This document shows positions 1-12,487 of a stretch of 64,000 nt of DNA, piece by piece. The stretch is taken from contig NZ_BAYB01000007.1 in the NCBI RefSeq assembly GCF_000685035.1, positions 186,001-250,000 of the forward strand, read 5' to 3'. A program made the translations under genes and the position numbers. The stretch comes from Paraburkholderia ferrariae NBRC 106233 (GTDB lineage Bacteria; Pseudomonadota; Gammaproteobacteria; Burkholderiales; Burkholderiaceae). Under the pieces are notes generated by a model that saw only the letters and a list, made by a program, of their open reading frames with translations, did no database searches and was not told the DNA's origin. Each line of letters opens with the position of its first letter. The first letter of the stretch is position 1.

Positions 1-1
1 C

Positions 2-895
2 GCGCTCGCGAATCAGTCGCCGGAAGTGGGCAGCACGAGCATTCAGGAAAACCGCGTCGACGCGCATGCGGACTTCGTGCCCTTCGCCGAACTGCTGCCT
101 TACCGCGGCTATGCACGCAAGATCTTCGACGGAGCCGAGACGGGGCAGCCGACGTTTCACGGCGTCGTGATCCGCAAGGACTTCGGGCAGAAGTATCCGG
201 AGATCGTCACCGCCTACATCAAGGCGTTGATGGAAGCGAATGACTGGGTGCGCAAGCACCCGGAACAGGCGGCCGAAAAGATCGAGGCGTGGACCAAGGT
301 CAACAAGGAGGTGGCATACATATTCCTGGGGCCCGGCGGCATCGACACGCTTGATCCGACCATCAAGCCGCGCTGGATTGCTGCGCTGAAGACCGACTAT
401 GCCGTGCTCAGGAAGCTGAACATGGTGAAGGATCTCGATATCGATAAATGGGTCAACGACTCCTTCGTGCGCGAGGCCTTCAAGGAATCGGGCCGCGACT
501 ACGACGCCCAGCTCGCGAGTTTCAGCAACTACCAGGTTCAGGGCAAGGACGCCGTGTGCAACGTGCCCATCAGCAATGCGTCGCAGGCAGGACAGGTCTG
601 GGTCCAGGGCGGCGAGATCGTGCCGTTCAGCTCGCCGGTATGCACGCTCGAAGGCGTGAACCAGTATCGCGCACAAGGCAGGAAGCTCGACGCTGTCTAT
701 CTGACGGACAAGGCGCTCGGCGTGAAGGTCTTCGCAAACGACGCGTTCTACACGCTCAGCAGCGCGGACGGCGGGAAGCCGGATGTGGAGCCGTTCCTGC
801 TCAAGCGCGATGCCGAAGCAAGTGCGAAGCAGTCGGGCGCGAAAGTGGTCGACTACACGCAGGCGTTGAACGCAGTCCATAACGGGGAGAAATGA
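2..895 (+). CDS. ABC transporter substrate-binding protein, sulfonate/sulfate-ester type (5' partial)
   Basis: This is the C-terminal part of a periplasmic binding protein. The reading frame is open from base 2, so the start and signal peptide lie before the window. The motifs resemble the nitrate/sulfonate/taurine family (SsuA, TauA, AtsR), including PYRGYARKIF and a stretch describing a substrate path toward the permease. It would deliver a sulfonate or sulfate ester to the permease and ATPase encoded immediately downstream; the permease ATG lies one base after this stop. The adjacent sulfatase makes a sulfate ester (AtsR-like role) the best guess for the ligand. That ligand is inferred from context and is not visible in the protein. 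Confidence 0.8.
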   Translation, partial: ALANQSPEVGSTSIQENRVDAHADFVPFAELLPYRGYARKIFDGAETGQPTFHGVVIRKDFGQKYPEIVTAYIKALMEANDWVRKHPEQAAEKIEAWTKVNKEVAYIFLGPGGIDTLDPTIKPRWIAALKTDYAVLRKLNMVKDLDIDKWVNDSFVREAFKESGRDYDAQLASFSNYQVQGKDAVCNVPISNASQAGQVWVQGGEIVPFSSPVCTLEGVNQYRAQGRKLDAVYLTDKALGVKVFANDAFYTLSSADGGKPDVEPFLLKRDAEASAKQSGAKVVDYTQALNAVHNGEK

Positions 896-896
896 G

Positions 897-1793
897 ATGG
901 AACGCTCATTCGATCTTGAACTCAAGCATGGTGTGTCCGCACTTCCCGCGCCGCCGGCGCGCGCACCGGACAGGAGTCGGCGTTTGAAAGCGCCCACGCT
1001 GGGCAGCACGCAGGCGCTCGGCATCAAGGCGGCGTTTGCTGTCGTGTCGATCGGCGCGTTGTTCTTGCTGTGGTATCTCGGCACGCGTTATCGGGTGCAG
1101 TTCTATATCCGTTTTCAGAACGTGCCGACACCCTACGAGGTGTTCCGTGAGGCGGTGCACGTTGTCGGATCGAATACGTTCGCCGCGAATATCGGCAACA
1201 GCCTGCGGCGGATCTTTCTGGGCTTCGCTGTCGCGGTGGTCACGGGCGTCGCGCTCGGTCTGCTGATCGGGCGTTATCGCGTCGTCAATCAATTGCTGAT
1301 GCCGGCAATCGAAGTGCTGCGGCCCGTTCCCGCCATCGCGTGGGTGCCAATGTCGATCATGCTGTGGCCGACGACAGAATCGTCCATCGTGTTCATCACG
1401 TTCATCGGCGCGTTCTACCCGATTCTGCTCAACACGGTGGACGGCGTCGAATCGCTCGACGGCGTGCTGATGCGCGCAGGCCGCTGCCTCGGCGCGAGCG
1501 AAGTGCAGCTATTCCGGTACGTCATCCTGCCGGGCGTGTTGCCGAACATCTTCACCGGCCTGGCGGTGGGCATGGGTGTCGCGTGGGTCTCGCTGATCGC
1601 AGCCGAAATGATCTCCGGCCAATATGGCGTCGGCTACTACACGTGGGAGGCGTACTCGCTAGTCAACTATCCGGCGATCGTTCTCGGCATGATCACCATC
1701 GGTGCGCTCGGCCTGCTGTGCAGCGGCGCGATCCGTCTGGTCGGGCAGATGTCGATGCCGTGGCTCGCCTATGTCAACGGAGCGCGCAAATGA
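897..1793 (+). CDS. ABC transporter permease, SsuC/TauC/AtsB-like
   Basis: This 298-residue inner-membrane permease has about six hydrophobic segments, the first at roughly residues 40-65. The cytoplasmic EAA-type loop is visible as LPGVLPNIFTGLAVGMGVAW, the site that docks the ATPase. The N-terminal extension is rich in Pro, Ala and Arg. The family moves sulfonates, nitrate, taurine or sulfate esters. It is translationally coupled on both sides: one base separates it from the binding-protein stop, and its stop overlaps the ATPase start in an ATGA. Together the three genes form one transporter for the substrate of the sulfatase further down. The exact substrate cannot be read from the sequence. 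Confidence 0.88.
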   Translation: MERSFDLELKHGVSALPAPPARAPDRSRRLKAPTLGSTQALGIKAAFAVVSIGALFLLWYLGTRYRVQFYIRFQNVPTPYEVFREAVHVVGSNTFAANIGNSLRRIFLGFAVAVVTGVALGLLIGRYRVVNQLLMPAIEVLRPVPAIAWVPMSIMLWPTTESSIVFITFIGAFYPILLNTVDGVESLDGVLMRAGRCLGASEVQLFRYVILPGVLPNIFTGLAVGMGVAWVSLIAAEMISGQYGVGYYTWEAYSLVNYPAIVLGMITIGALGLLCSGAIRLVGQMSMPWLAYVNGARK

Positions 1794-2650
1794 CCAGCAA
1801 CGACAAAGGACGTATCGATTGCCACGACATCGGCGTCGTATTCGGCACGGGCGATGCTCAGACCGAGGCCGTCAAGGATGTGACGATCACCGTCGAGCCG
1901 CATGAGTTCGTTTCGCTGATCGGCCCTTCGGGATGTGGCAAGTCATCGCTCTTGAGCATCGTCGCGGGTTTCACGAAGCCGACGCGCGGCACGGCGCTGC
2001 TGGACGGCGTGCCCATCAGGAAGCCCGGCGCGGAGCGCGGCGTCGTGTTTCAGCAGTATTCGTTGTTCCCGTGGTTGCGCGTGCGCGAAAACGTGGAGTT
2101 CGGCCTGAAGATGGCCGGCGTTTCGCGCGCCAAACGGGAGGGCATCGCCCGCACACTGCTCGGGCTCGCAGGGCTGCTGTCGTTCGAGAATCACTACCCG
2201 GACCAGCTCTCGGGCGGCATGAAGCAGCGCATCGGCATTGTCCGTGCGCTGGCGGCCAATCCCCGGGTGTTGCTGATGGACGAACCGTTCGGCGCGCTCG
2301 ACACGCAAACCCGGACCGTGATGCAGGAGATCCTGACGAACATGTGGCAGCGCTTCCGCCTGTCGGTCATGTTCATCACCCACGATATCGAGGAAGCCGT
2401 GTTTCTCTCGGACCGCATCTATGTGATGACCGCGCGGCCCGGTCGTATCAAGGCGGAAATTCGCGTGCCCCTGCCACGTCCGCGCACGGCTGCGATGTTC
2501 GATACACCCGAGTTCACCGGGTTGGTTCATCGGTTGAAAAACCTGATTCGGGAAGAGTCCCTCACCGCAATGGGTACGGAATTGCAGTCTGGCGGGGTGG
2601 AGGGGTTCAGCATGGAAATGGGCCCTGACGGCGTCGAATCGATATTCTGA
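1790..2650 (+). CDS. ABC transporter ATP-binding protein, SsuB/TauB-like
   Basis: This is a 286-residue ATPase. The start is taken at the ATG that overlaps the permease stop, because the frame upstream is only a shadow. Walker A is GPSGCGKSS, the signature is LSGGMKQR, and Walker B is VLLMDEPFGALD, followed by the H-loop in FITHD. This is the nitrate/sulfonate/bicarbonate subfamily. The C-terminal tail is about 30 residues longer than SsuB of E. coli and has no recognised motif. It energises the upstream permease. The next gene (sulfatase) begins 98 bases later, beyond a hairpin. Confidence 0.9.
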   Translation: MTSNDKGRIDCHDIGVVFGTGDAQTEAVKDVTITVEPHEFVSLIGPSGCGKSSLLSIVAGFTKPTRGTALLDGVPIRKPGAERGVVFQQYSLFPWLRVRENVEFGLKMAGVSRAKREGIARTLLGLAGLLSFENHYPDQLSGGMKQRIGIVRALAANPRVLLMDEPFGALDTQTRTVMQEILTNMWQRFRLSVMFITHDIEEAVFLSDRIYVMTARPGRIKAEIRVPLPRPRTAAMFDTPEFTGLVHRLKNLIREESLTAMGTELQSGGVEGFSMEMGPDGVESIF

Positions 2651-2706
2651 ACCCGTTGAAGTGTCGCCGGAAGCCATGCACCGTACGTTTGATTAGTATC
2701 CCTAAC

Positions 2707-2730
2707 CGGGAGCGGGGGATAACGCTCCCG
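2707..2730 (+). other. intercistronic hairpin between transporter and sulfatase genes
   Basis: A perfect 8-bp inverted repeat (CGGGAGCG and CGCTCCCG) flanks an 8-base loop in the 98-base gap between the ATPase stop and the sulfatase start. No T-tract follows, so it does not look like a simple intrinsic terminator. A stem here could stabilise or separate the transporter and sulfatase parts of the message. That role is an inference. Confidence 0.4.
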
Positions 2731-2748
2731 ATTCGATGGAGTTTTTCA

Positions 2749-4116
2749 ATGAGCAAGAAACCGAACATCCTGTTCTTCCATGTCGACAACCTGGGCATGG
2801 GCGAACTCGGCTGCTACGGCGGCGGCAAGCTGCGCGGCGCGGATACGAAGCGCATCGACGCGTTCTGCAAGGAAGGCACCAAGCTCACGCACTATGTGGT
2901 GGAACCGCAATGCACGCCGACGCGTTCCGCGTTGATGACGGGCCGTTACCCGATCCGCTCTGGCAATCACACAATTGCGCTCGGTGGCAACGGCGGGGGA
3001 ATCGTGACGTGGGAAATCACCATTGCCGAATTGCTGGCGAAAGGCGGCTACAAGTCGTCGTGTCTCGGCAAATGGCATATCGGCGCGGAAGACGGCCGTT
3101 TTCCAATTGACCATGGTTTCGACGAATGGTACGGACCGCTGCGCACGTATGACGAATGCATGTGGCTCGAAGATCCGCACTATGTTCCCGAGCGCGACGG
3201 CTACTCGCACATGCACGAAGGCTTCAAGGGCAAAGGCACGAAGCCGCTGCTCGACGAGCAGCTCACGATGGAAACCAAGAAGACCTGCGACCTTGAGTAT
3301 CAGAAGCGCGGCATCGACTTCATGCAGCGTTGCGTAAAGAACGACGAGCCGTTCTTCCTCTACTTCAATCACTCGCTGATGCATTTCCCGATGTTGCCGC
3401 GGGACGAGTTCGTCGGCAAGAGCACCAACGGCGACTGGGGCGACTGTCTGCTCATGCTCGATCACGACTTCGGCGTGCTGCTCGATGAGCTCGACCGTCT
3501 GGGCGTGGCCGACGATACCATCGTCATTCTTTGCGGCGACAACGGTGCGGAAGATCACCTCGCCGGTCGCGGCACGGGCGGCTTCTTCGACGGCTCGTAC
3601 TTCAGTTCGGCGGAAGGGGGCATCCGTACGCCGTTGCTCGCGCGCTGGCCGGGACGCATTCCGGCGGGCGTCGAGAGCAATGAAATGGTGCACGTCACCG
3701 ACATGTTCACGACGTTGCTGAACTTCGCCGGTGAGGAGACCCCGAAGGACCGGCTCATCGACGGCCAGGACCAGACCCGGTTCTTCCTCGGCGAACAGAC
3801 GACGTCGAACCGCGAGTCGTGCATGGTGTGGCTCAAGGACGAACTGCATGCGGTAAAATGGAAGGACTTCAAGATCAACTTCAAACGCCAGCAGCATTTC
3901 CACGACCCCGAATTGCCGCTCGGATTTGCACGCATCACGCACCTGCAGGAAGACCCGAAGGAGCGCGAAGCCGTGAACCAGCGCTATGTGCGGTGGTGGG
4001 TCATGCAGCACGCGCATCGCGTTGTGCGTGAGTTCGACGAGAGCGTGAAGCAGGAAGAACTGATTCCGCCGGGCTCCGCGCTGGAGTTCGTGCCGAAGTC
4101 GGTTTTCAACTCCTGA
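2749..4116 (+). CDS. Cys-type arylsulfatase
   Basis: This is a 455-residue sulfatase that hydrolyses sulfate esters to release sulfate. The formylglycine signature CTPTR begins at Cys55, which must be oxidised to formylglycine to be active. The N-terminal metal motif reads HVDNLGMGE, and GKWHIG and GDNGAE are further active-site blocks. The start was chosen at the ATG preceded by GGAG at about 7 bases; an upstream in-frame ATG at 2656 would place 31 atypical residues in front. No signal peptide is visible, so the enzyme is probably cytoplasmic, consistent with an uptake system for intact sulfate esters next door. The maturation enzyme follows after 4 bases. Confidence 0.9.
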   Translation: MSKKPNILFFHVDNLGMGELGCYGGGKLRGADTKRIDAFCKEGTKLTHYVVEPQCTPTRSALMTGRYPIRSGNHTIALGGNGGGIVTWEITIAELLAKGGYKSSCLGKWHIGAEDGRFPIDHGFDEWYGPLRTYDECMWLEDPHYVPERDGYSHMHEGFKGKGTKPLLDEQLTMETKKTCDLEYQKRGIDFMQRCVKNDEPFFLYFNHSLMHFPMLPRDEFVGKSTNGDWGDCLLMLDHDFGVLLDELDRLGVADDTIVILCGDNGAEDHLAGRGTGGFFDGSYFSSAEGGIRTPLLARWPGRIPAGVESNEMVHVTDMFTTLLNFAGEETPKDRLIDGQDQTRFFLGEQTTSNRESCMVWLKDELHAVKWKDFKINFKRQQHFHDPELPLGFARITHLQEDPKEREAVNQRYVRWWVMQHAHRVVREFDESVKQEELIPPGSALEFVPKSVFNS

Positions 4117-4120
4117 CGCC

Positions 4121-5101
4121 ATGAGCGCGCCGATGACGGACGCACGACCCGAGAAGCGTGTATGCTGCTGCTCCCGCGCGAAGGCTGCGGGACTGGCGCC
4201 ATCGAATGAAGCGGCTCGCACTGAAGGCATGGTGCGGATTTTGGGCGGCGAGTTCACGATGGGTTCCGATGTTTTCTATCGCGAGGAGCGTCCGGCGCGG
4301 CGCGCCACGGCGGCAAGCTTCTGGATCGACACGCATCCGGTGACGAACGCACAGTTCGAGGCGTTCGTCGACGCCACGGGGTATCTCACCGTATCCGAAC
4401 GGCAGCCCGATCCGTCGCGCTATCCGGATGCGGATCCTGCTCTGTTGTGTCCGGGGTCGCTCGTGTTCACGCAGCCTTCGTCCCGCGTCGGGTTGCGTGA
4501 TTACCGCAACTGGTGGGCGTACGTGCCCGGCGCGAGCTGGCGTCATCCGCAAGGGCCGGGCAGCGATCTCGAAGGCCTCGCGGATCATCCGGTGGTGCAT
4601 GTGTCGTTCGCGGATGCGAGTGCGTATGCGGCGTGGGCAGGCAAGTCGCTGCCCAGCGAAATCGAATGGGAATACGCGGCGCGCGGTGGCCTCGATGGCG
4701 CCGCCTATCCGTGGGGCGACGAGTTCGCGCCCGAAGGGCGGCAGATGGCGAATACGTGGCAAGGCGAATTTCCGTGGCAGAACACGGCGCTCGACGGCTA
4801 TGAGCGCACCTCGCCGGTGAAGTCCTATCCGGCCAACGGCTACGGTCTTTACGACGTCGCGGGCAATGTGTGGGAATGGACCACGACGCGTTACGGCAAC
4901 GCGCCGGGTGTCGAAGAAGCCAGGGCATGCTGCATCCCGTCCTCGGGGCTGGACGATCCCGACGTGCGCAACGTCGTGAAGGGCGGCTCCCATTTGTGCG
5001 CGCCGAGCTATTGCCTGCGTTATCGACCCGCAGCCCGTCAGGGCCAGACGCTCGATACGGCGACGAGTCATATCGGATTCCGATGCATCGTGCGCGTGTG
5101 A
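4121..5101 (+). CDS. formylglycine-generating enzyme (sulfatase-modifying factor)
   Basis: This 326-residue protein has the SUMF1/FGE fold and probably converts Cys55 of the adjacent sulfatase to formylglycine. Family blocks include GGEFTMGSD near residue 42, HPVTNAQFEAFV, WEYAARGG and GNVWEW. The C-terminal block GGSHLC...SYC places Cys293 and Cys298 five residues apart, as in the catalytic copper-binding Cys pair of known FGEs. The first 35 residues are Cys- and Ala-rich and poorly conserved, so translation may start later. It lies 4 bases after the sulfatase stop, which argues for coupled expression and a dedicated partner. Confidence 0.88.
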   Translation: MSAPMTDARPEKRVCCCSRAKAAGLAPSNEAARTEGMVRILGGEFTMGSDVFYREERPARRATAASFWIDTHPVTNAQFEAFVDATGYLTVSERQPDPSRYPDADPALLCPGSLVFTQPSSRVGLRDYRNWWAYVPGASWRHPQGPGSDLEGLADHPVVHVSFADASAYAAWAGKSLPSEIEWEYAARGGLDGAAYPWGDEFAPEGRQMANTWQGEFPWQNTALDGYERTSPVKSYPANGYGLYDVAGNVWEWTTTRYGNAPGVEEARACCIPSSGLDDPDVRNVVKGGSHLCAPSYCLRYRPAARQGQTLDTATSHIGFRCIVRV

Positions 5102-5183
5102 TGCACGTGTGATGCGCCTGGACGCGCGGCGCGAGTCGTCGACCTGCGCCGCGTTTCTCGTCTCAAACAAACCGGTTACTGTC

Positions 5184-9165
<3,982 letters not shown>

Positions 9166-9702
9166 GGTGGCTGCAACGGGACGTTGGACAACCGGCGCGT
9201 TCCGCGTTCAGGCATGGGCAAGTCGCGCGGGTGGGCAAATGTCCCCCGATTCATAGGCTCGGAGACGCTGGGAGAGAGTTACCCGGCATGTTGAACAACA
9301 CGGATCGCTTCTGCAGATGAAGCCTACCCGACCCAGGATATCGGAGAGAAGCTCACGAGTGACGGTTGGGAGGTAGTGCCGATCTTTTCGCTGCCCGAAG
9401 GCAAGTACGTCCGGCCACTCGTCGAAGCCCGATATCGGCTTGATGCATTCGAAGTAATCGATGCGGCGGGCGCGGCCACGCTACGCCGGCCCCGACACAC
9501 CGGTCATACCACTCCGCGGCTTTGCACGAAGACAACGCCGGCGTCGACAAGAGGCTGCGCTGGAGCCGCAGTTCTAATCCACTGCGCGGCTTCAACGCTC
9601 GCATCATCGTCGCGCCGATCCTGTTCGCACTGACTTGCGGAAGCACGACGAATCAATGGCGTGCTTCGCAAAAGGCACCGAGTGATGTTGCTGCCAAGGC
9701 GG
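9166..9702 (+). other. non-coding stretch with unidentified coding remnant
   Basis: No intact gene is visible here. Around 9310-9520 a short plus-strand frame reads like former protein (blocks DGWEVVPIFSLPEG and RPLVEARYRLDAFEV), then appears to continue in another frame as YAGPDTPVIPLRGF. I do not recognise the family. Other frames in the stretch look random. Confidence 0.35.
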
Positions 9703-10782
9703 TCAAAAGACGTGGCGAATGCCGATGGTCGCCCCCACCGTCGTTCCGTACGGCGCAGACAGAGATGCGGGTGCATCTCCGACCTGCAGGCCGAGACTCG
9801 CCTGGCCACGATTGCTGACTGTCCCCACCTGCGTGTAAAGTGTTGTCGCCTTCGACAGGAAGTAAGATGCGCCGAGCGCGCTCATTAGCGAATGGCTCGA
9901 ACGGTCGTTGCGATTACTGATGTACCAGATGCCGCCATTCAAATCGACCGCTGGCGTGAGGGCGTAATCGACCCCACCTCCATAGACATTGTTGTTTGCT
10001 CCGGTCTCCGCCATTTTGTAGTTCGTGAACGATACCTTGGCTGTCAGCTTTCCATATTGATACGCTGCCCCGATCATCCGGCCTTCGAACCCGAGCGTCG
10101 ACGGCGGGATTGTTTGCACAGTTCCGCCGGGATTGCCATCGTAAAAGGCCGCATCGATCGTCAGCCCGCTCCATTGATACGACAGACTCGCTGAGTACTG
10201 GCGTCCCGCAGCGAAGTTGCCTGCCGCGCCCCCGAGCGCGAACATCACACTGCCCTGGAGTCCGGCCATTCGCGGACTCGTGTAAGAGAGCGCATTGGCG
10301 TTGAACACACCCGTTGCAGCGGCGTTGTTCAAATAGATCGGCAGACTGCTGCCAAATTGCGAGAGGCCGCGCGGATCGAGGTCGAAGAGGGTGTCGAAGA
10401 AGGGTGAGAATTGCAGGCCAGCCTTTATCTCGCCAAATCCTCCCGTCAGGCCGACATAGGCTTGGCGCCCAAAGAAATTCCCGTTCGAATCGTTGAAGCC
10501 ACCATTGGCTATGTCGATGCCGCTTTCCAGCTTGAACTCGGCTGAGAGGCCGCCGCCGAGATCCTCTTTGCCGGTCAGGCCTAATAGCGATGGCACCAGC
10601 CCGCTATCGGTAAAGCTCACCAGCCTGCCGCCATCTCCCCCTGACGTATTTCGCGTCTTACTGAGAAACAGCAATCCAGCATCGGCCATTCCATACAGTG
10701 TGACACTGCTTTGGGCGTGGGCTCCTGCCGCAAACATTAAACCAGTTGTGACGACCAATACCTTACCGAGTCGATCCTTCAT
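9703..10782 (-). CDS. Gram-negative porin, Burkholderia OmpC-like family
   Basis: This is a 359-residue outer-membrane porin. The start at 10782 has GGAG ten or so bases upstream, and a signal peptide ends at AHA before QSSVTLYG, the typical first strand of this family. Alternating beta-strand patterns, the KEDLGGGL block and the terminal aromatic residue in IRHVF are diagnostic. It would admit small hydrophilic substrates to the periplasm. It lies 80 bases downstream of, and in the same direction as, an MFS transporter gene, so the pair may import one compound across both membranes. An upstream in-frame start at 10857 adds a charged segment with no signal character and was rejected. Confidence 0.9.
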   Translation of the reverse strand: MKDRLGKVLVVTTGLMFAAGAHAQSSVTLYGMADAGLLFLSKTRNTSGGDGGRLVSFTDSGLVPSLLGLTGKEDLGGGLSAEFKLESGIDIANGGFNDSNGNFFGRQAYVGLTGGFGEIKAGLQFSPFFDTLFDLDPRGLSQFGSSLPIYLNNAAATGVFNANALSYTSPRMAGLQGSVMFALGGAAGNFAAGRQYSASLSYQWSGLTIDAAFYDGNPGGTVQTIPPSTLGFEGRMIGAAYQYGKLTAKVSFTNYKMAETGANNNVYGGGVDYALTPAVDLNGGIWYISNRNDRSSHSLMSALGASYFLSKATTLYTQVGTVSNRGQASLGLQVGDAPASLSAPYGTTVGATIGIRHVF

Positions 10783-10814
10783 ATGCACGTTTCGTCTCCA
10801 ATATTTATTTACTC

Positions 10815-10847
10815 TCGCTGGGGAGTCGGTCTGCCTTCGCCCAGCGA
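10815..10847 (-). other. hairpin between MFS and porin genes
   Basis: TCGCTGGG and CCCAGCGA form an 8-bp stem around a 17-base loop between the MFS stop and the porin ribosome site. There is no T-tract on the minus strand, so it is not a clear terminator. It may adjust relative expression of porin and permease, which is an inference. Confidence 0.3.
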
Positions 10848-10862
10848 AAGATCCCAATCACA

Positions 10863-12104
10863 TCAGTCGATGCTGGCCATCTGCCGCGCGCTGCCGGCGC
10901 TGATACGAGCCGGTGCTGTTTCGCGCAGAAAGCAGGAGAGCAGGGCAGGAACGAGTGCTCCTGCGGACGCGATCCACATCACGACGGGCATTCCGTAATG
11001 GTCGGCTGCGAAGCCGGCGATGGTGGGGGATAGAAAGCCGCCGACCAGTTCACCGACGCCCATGATCAAGCCGAGCGCTGTTGCGATGGTGCGTGGATTC
11101 GTACTTTCTGCAGGGATAGTTGCCATGAACAGCGTGAAGCAACCGAGTCCCGTATAAGTCGCAAGGACGAGCGGAGCCATCGTGGCGGCGTCAGTCACGT
11201 AAATCATCAAAATCGGGCAGACAGCCGCGATCAACGAGAAGATCACCATGGCAGGCTTTCGCCCAATTCGATCAGAAATCGCGGGGACGACGAAGCCCCA
11301 GCCGACCCATGCGAAACCGAGCATACTCATGACATAGCTCATCGTCCGCGCGGAAAAGTGGTGAAATTGAACCAGAAAGGTGGGCGCGAACGAGACGATC
11401 GTGACAAACCAGGTCAGGTAGAAACATGCGATGACGACACAGAGGGCAATGTTGCGGTTCTTCAGCAGCGCAGCCCAGTTCGATAAAGACCGGCGATCAT
11501 GCGCTATGTTGATCGAGTCGCCGCGTCCTTTCGATCTGGATTCCTTCACATAACATGCGATCAGGAGTGCGATGATAATACCGGGTGCAATCGACAACAG
11601 AAACGCGGTGCGCCATCCGTGAGTGGTCGCTAGCCACACGAGCACGGGCGGTCCAATGACGGCTCCGAGCAAGCCGGGCGCCGAACCGTTGACGATGCCC
11701 ATGTTCAGGCCGCGGCGGGCTGGCGTGGATGCATCGGCGAGCAGCGACTGCGAAACTGGCAGTACAGGGCCCTCGGCGATACCCATCAGCGCCCGGAACA
11801 ACAGCAGCGACAGGAACCCGGTGACCAGACCGGACAACGAAGAAAGCACCGAAAATGCGATAACTGCGGCGATCAATACGGGCTTGCGCGATGCACGCTT
11901 ATCCGACCATGCGCCAAGAGTCGCGCCCGAGATCGCCCAGGTTAGCGACAGCGCCGAGGAAAGCATTCCGAGGTCTGCGTTGGTTAGGTTCAGCTCGTTT
12001 GAAACGAATGGGAAAAGAAACGACAGTGCCAGTCTGTCGAAGAACACGAAGCCAAAGCTCAACGACAGAATCAGGAGCAGTCGGTTTTCATAGCTGGGGC
12101 GCAT
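10863..12104 (-). CDS. MFS transporter, anion:cation symporter (ACS) type
   Basis: This is a 12-helix major facilitator of about 413 residues. Recognisable blocks are the loop 2-3 motif GAWSDKRASRKP and its repeat SDRIGRKP in the second half, with FDRLALSFLFPF in helix 1. ACS members commonly import organic acids such as hexuronates, tartrate or phthalates. The start is placed at the ATG at 12104, which has GGGGAGG just upstream; the ATG at 12122 has no ribosome site. It is transcribed away from the AraC regulator and catabolic genes at 12.5-16.7 kb, with the porin downstream. That suggests it imports the substrate of those genes. Confidence 0.87.
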   Translation of the reverse strand: MRPSYENRLLLILSLSFGFVFFDRLALSFLFPFVSNELNLTNADLGMLSSALSLTWAISGATLGAWSDKRASRKPVLIAAVIAFSVLSSLSGLVTGFLSLLLFRALMGIAEGPVLPVSQSLLADASTPARRGLNMGIVNGSAPGLLGAVIGPPVLVWLATTHGWRTAFLLSIAPGIIIALLIACYVKESRSKGRGDSINIAHDRRSLSNWAALLKNRNIALCVVIACFYLTWFVTIVSFAPTFLVQFHHFSARTMSYVMSMLGFAWVGWGFVVPAISDRIGRKPAMVIFSLIAAVCPILMIYVTDAATMAPLVLATYTGLGCFTLFMATIPAESTNPRTIATALGLIMGVGELVGGFLSPTIAGFAADHYGMPVVMWIASAGALVPALLSCFLRETAPARISAGSARQMASID

Positions 12105-12487
12105 CATGCCTCCCCGAAGCATTGATTGTCCGGGTGCTCGAATACTTCATTTGGAAGCAATGAGCGCAGATGGCTTATGGCAGTCATGAATCGTCTCCTC
12201 ACGGGTTGTGTAATGGGCCATAAGATAGAAAATTAATGAACCGGTACTTTGATCGGGCGAGACGCATCGATTGACCAAGTGGGACACGATTTCAATTCAG
12301 CATTTGACGAAAAGTACCCGCGGGGGAGGCTAGAAACTTGTAAGGCGCAAGAACGAAAAACAACGGTTTGCGGGTTCGCGAGGATACTTCGGCGTTTTCC
12401 GTCTTGGTAAACTGGGCTCCCCTTCGGGGGGAGGGGGTCCGGGGTCTGCTCGGAGCCAGGTAAAACAGCATGTCCGGAGCCATGATC
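12105..12487. other. divergent intergenic region, MFS versus AraC regulator
   Basis: This region should hold divergent promoters for the MFS-porin pair and the AraC-family regulator. It has an AT-rich stretch near 12220-12240 and a GC-rich run near 12420-12440. I could not pick out a convincing operator pair or named promoter element. Confidence 0.4.

Noticed and set aside
2746..4257. Long minus-strand frame opposite the sulfatase
   Set aside because: It lies fully antisense to a gene with clear sulfatase motifs, and its residues are His-, Val- and Arg-rich as expected of a GC-driven shadow.
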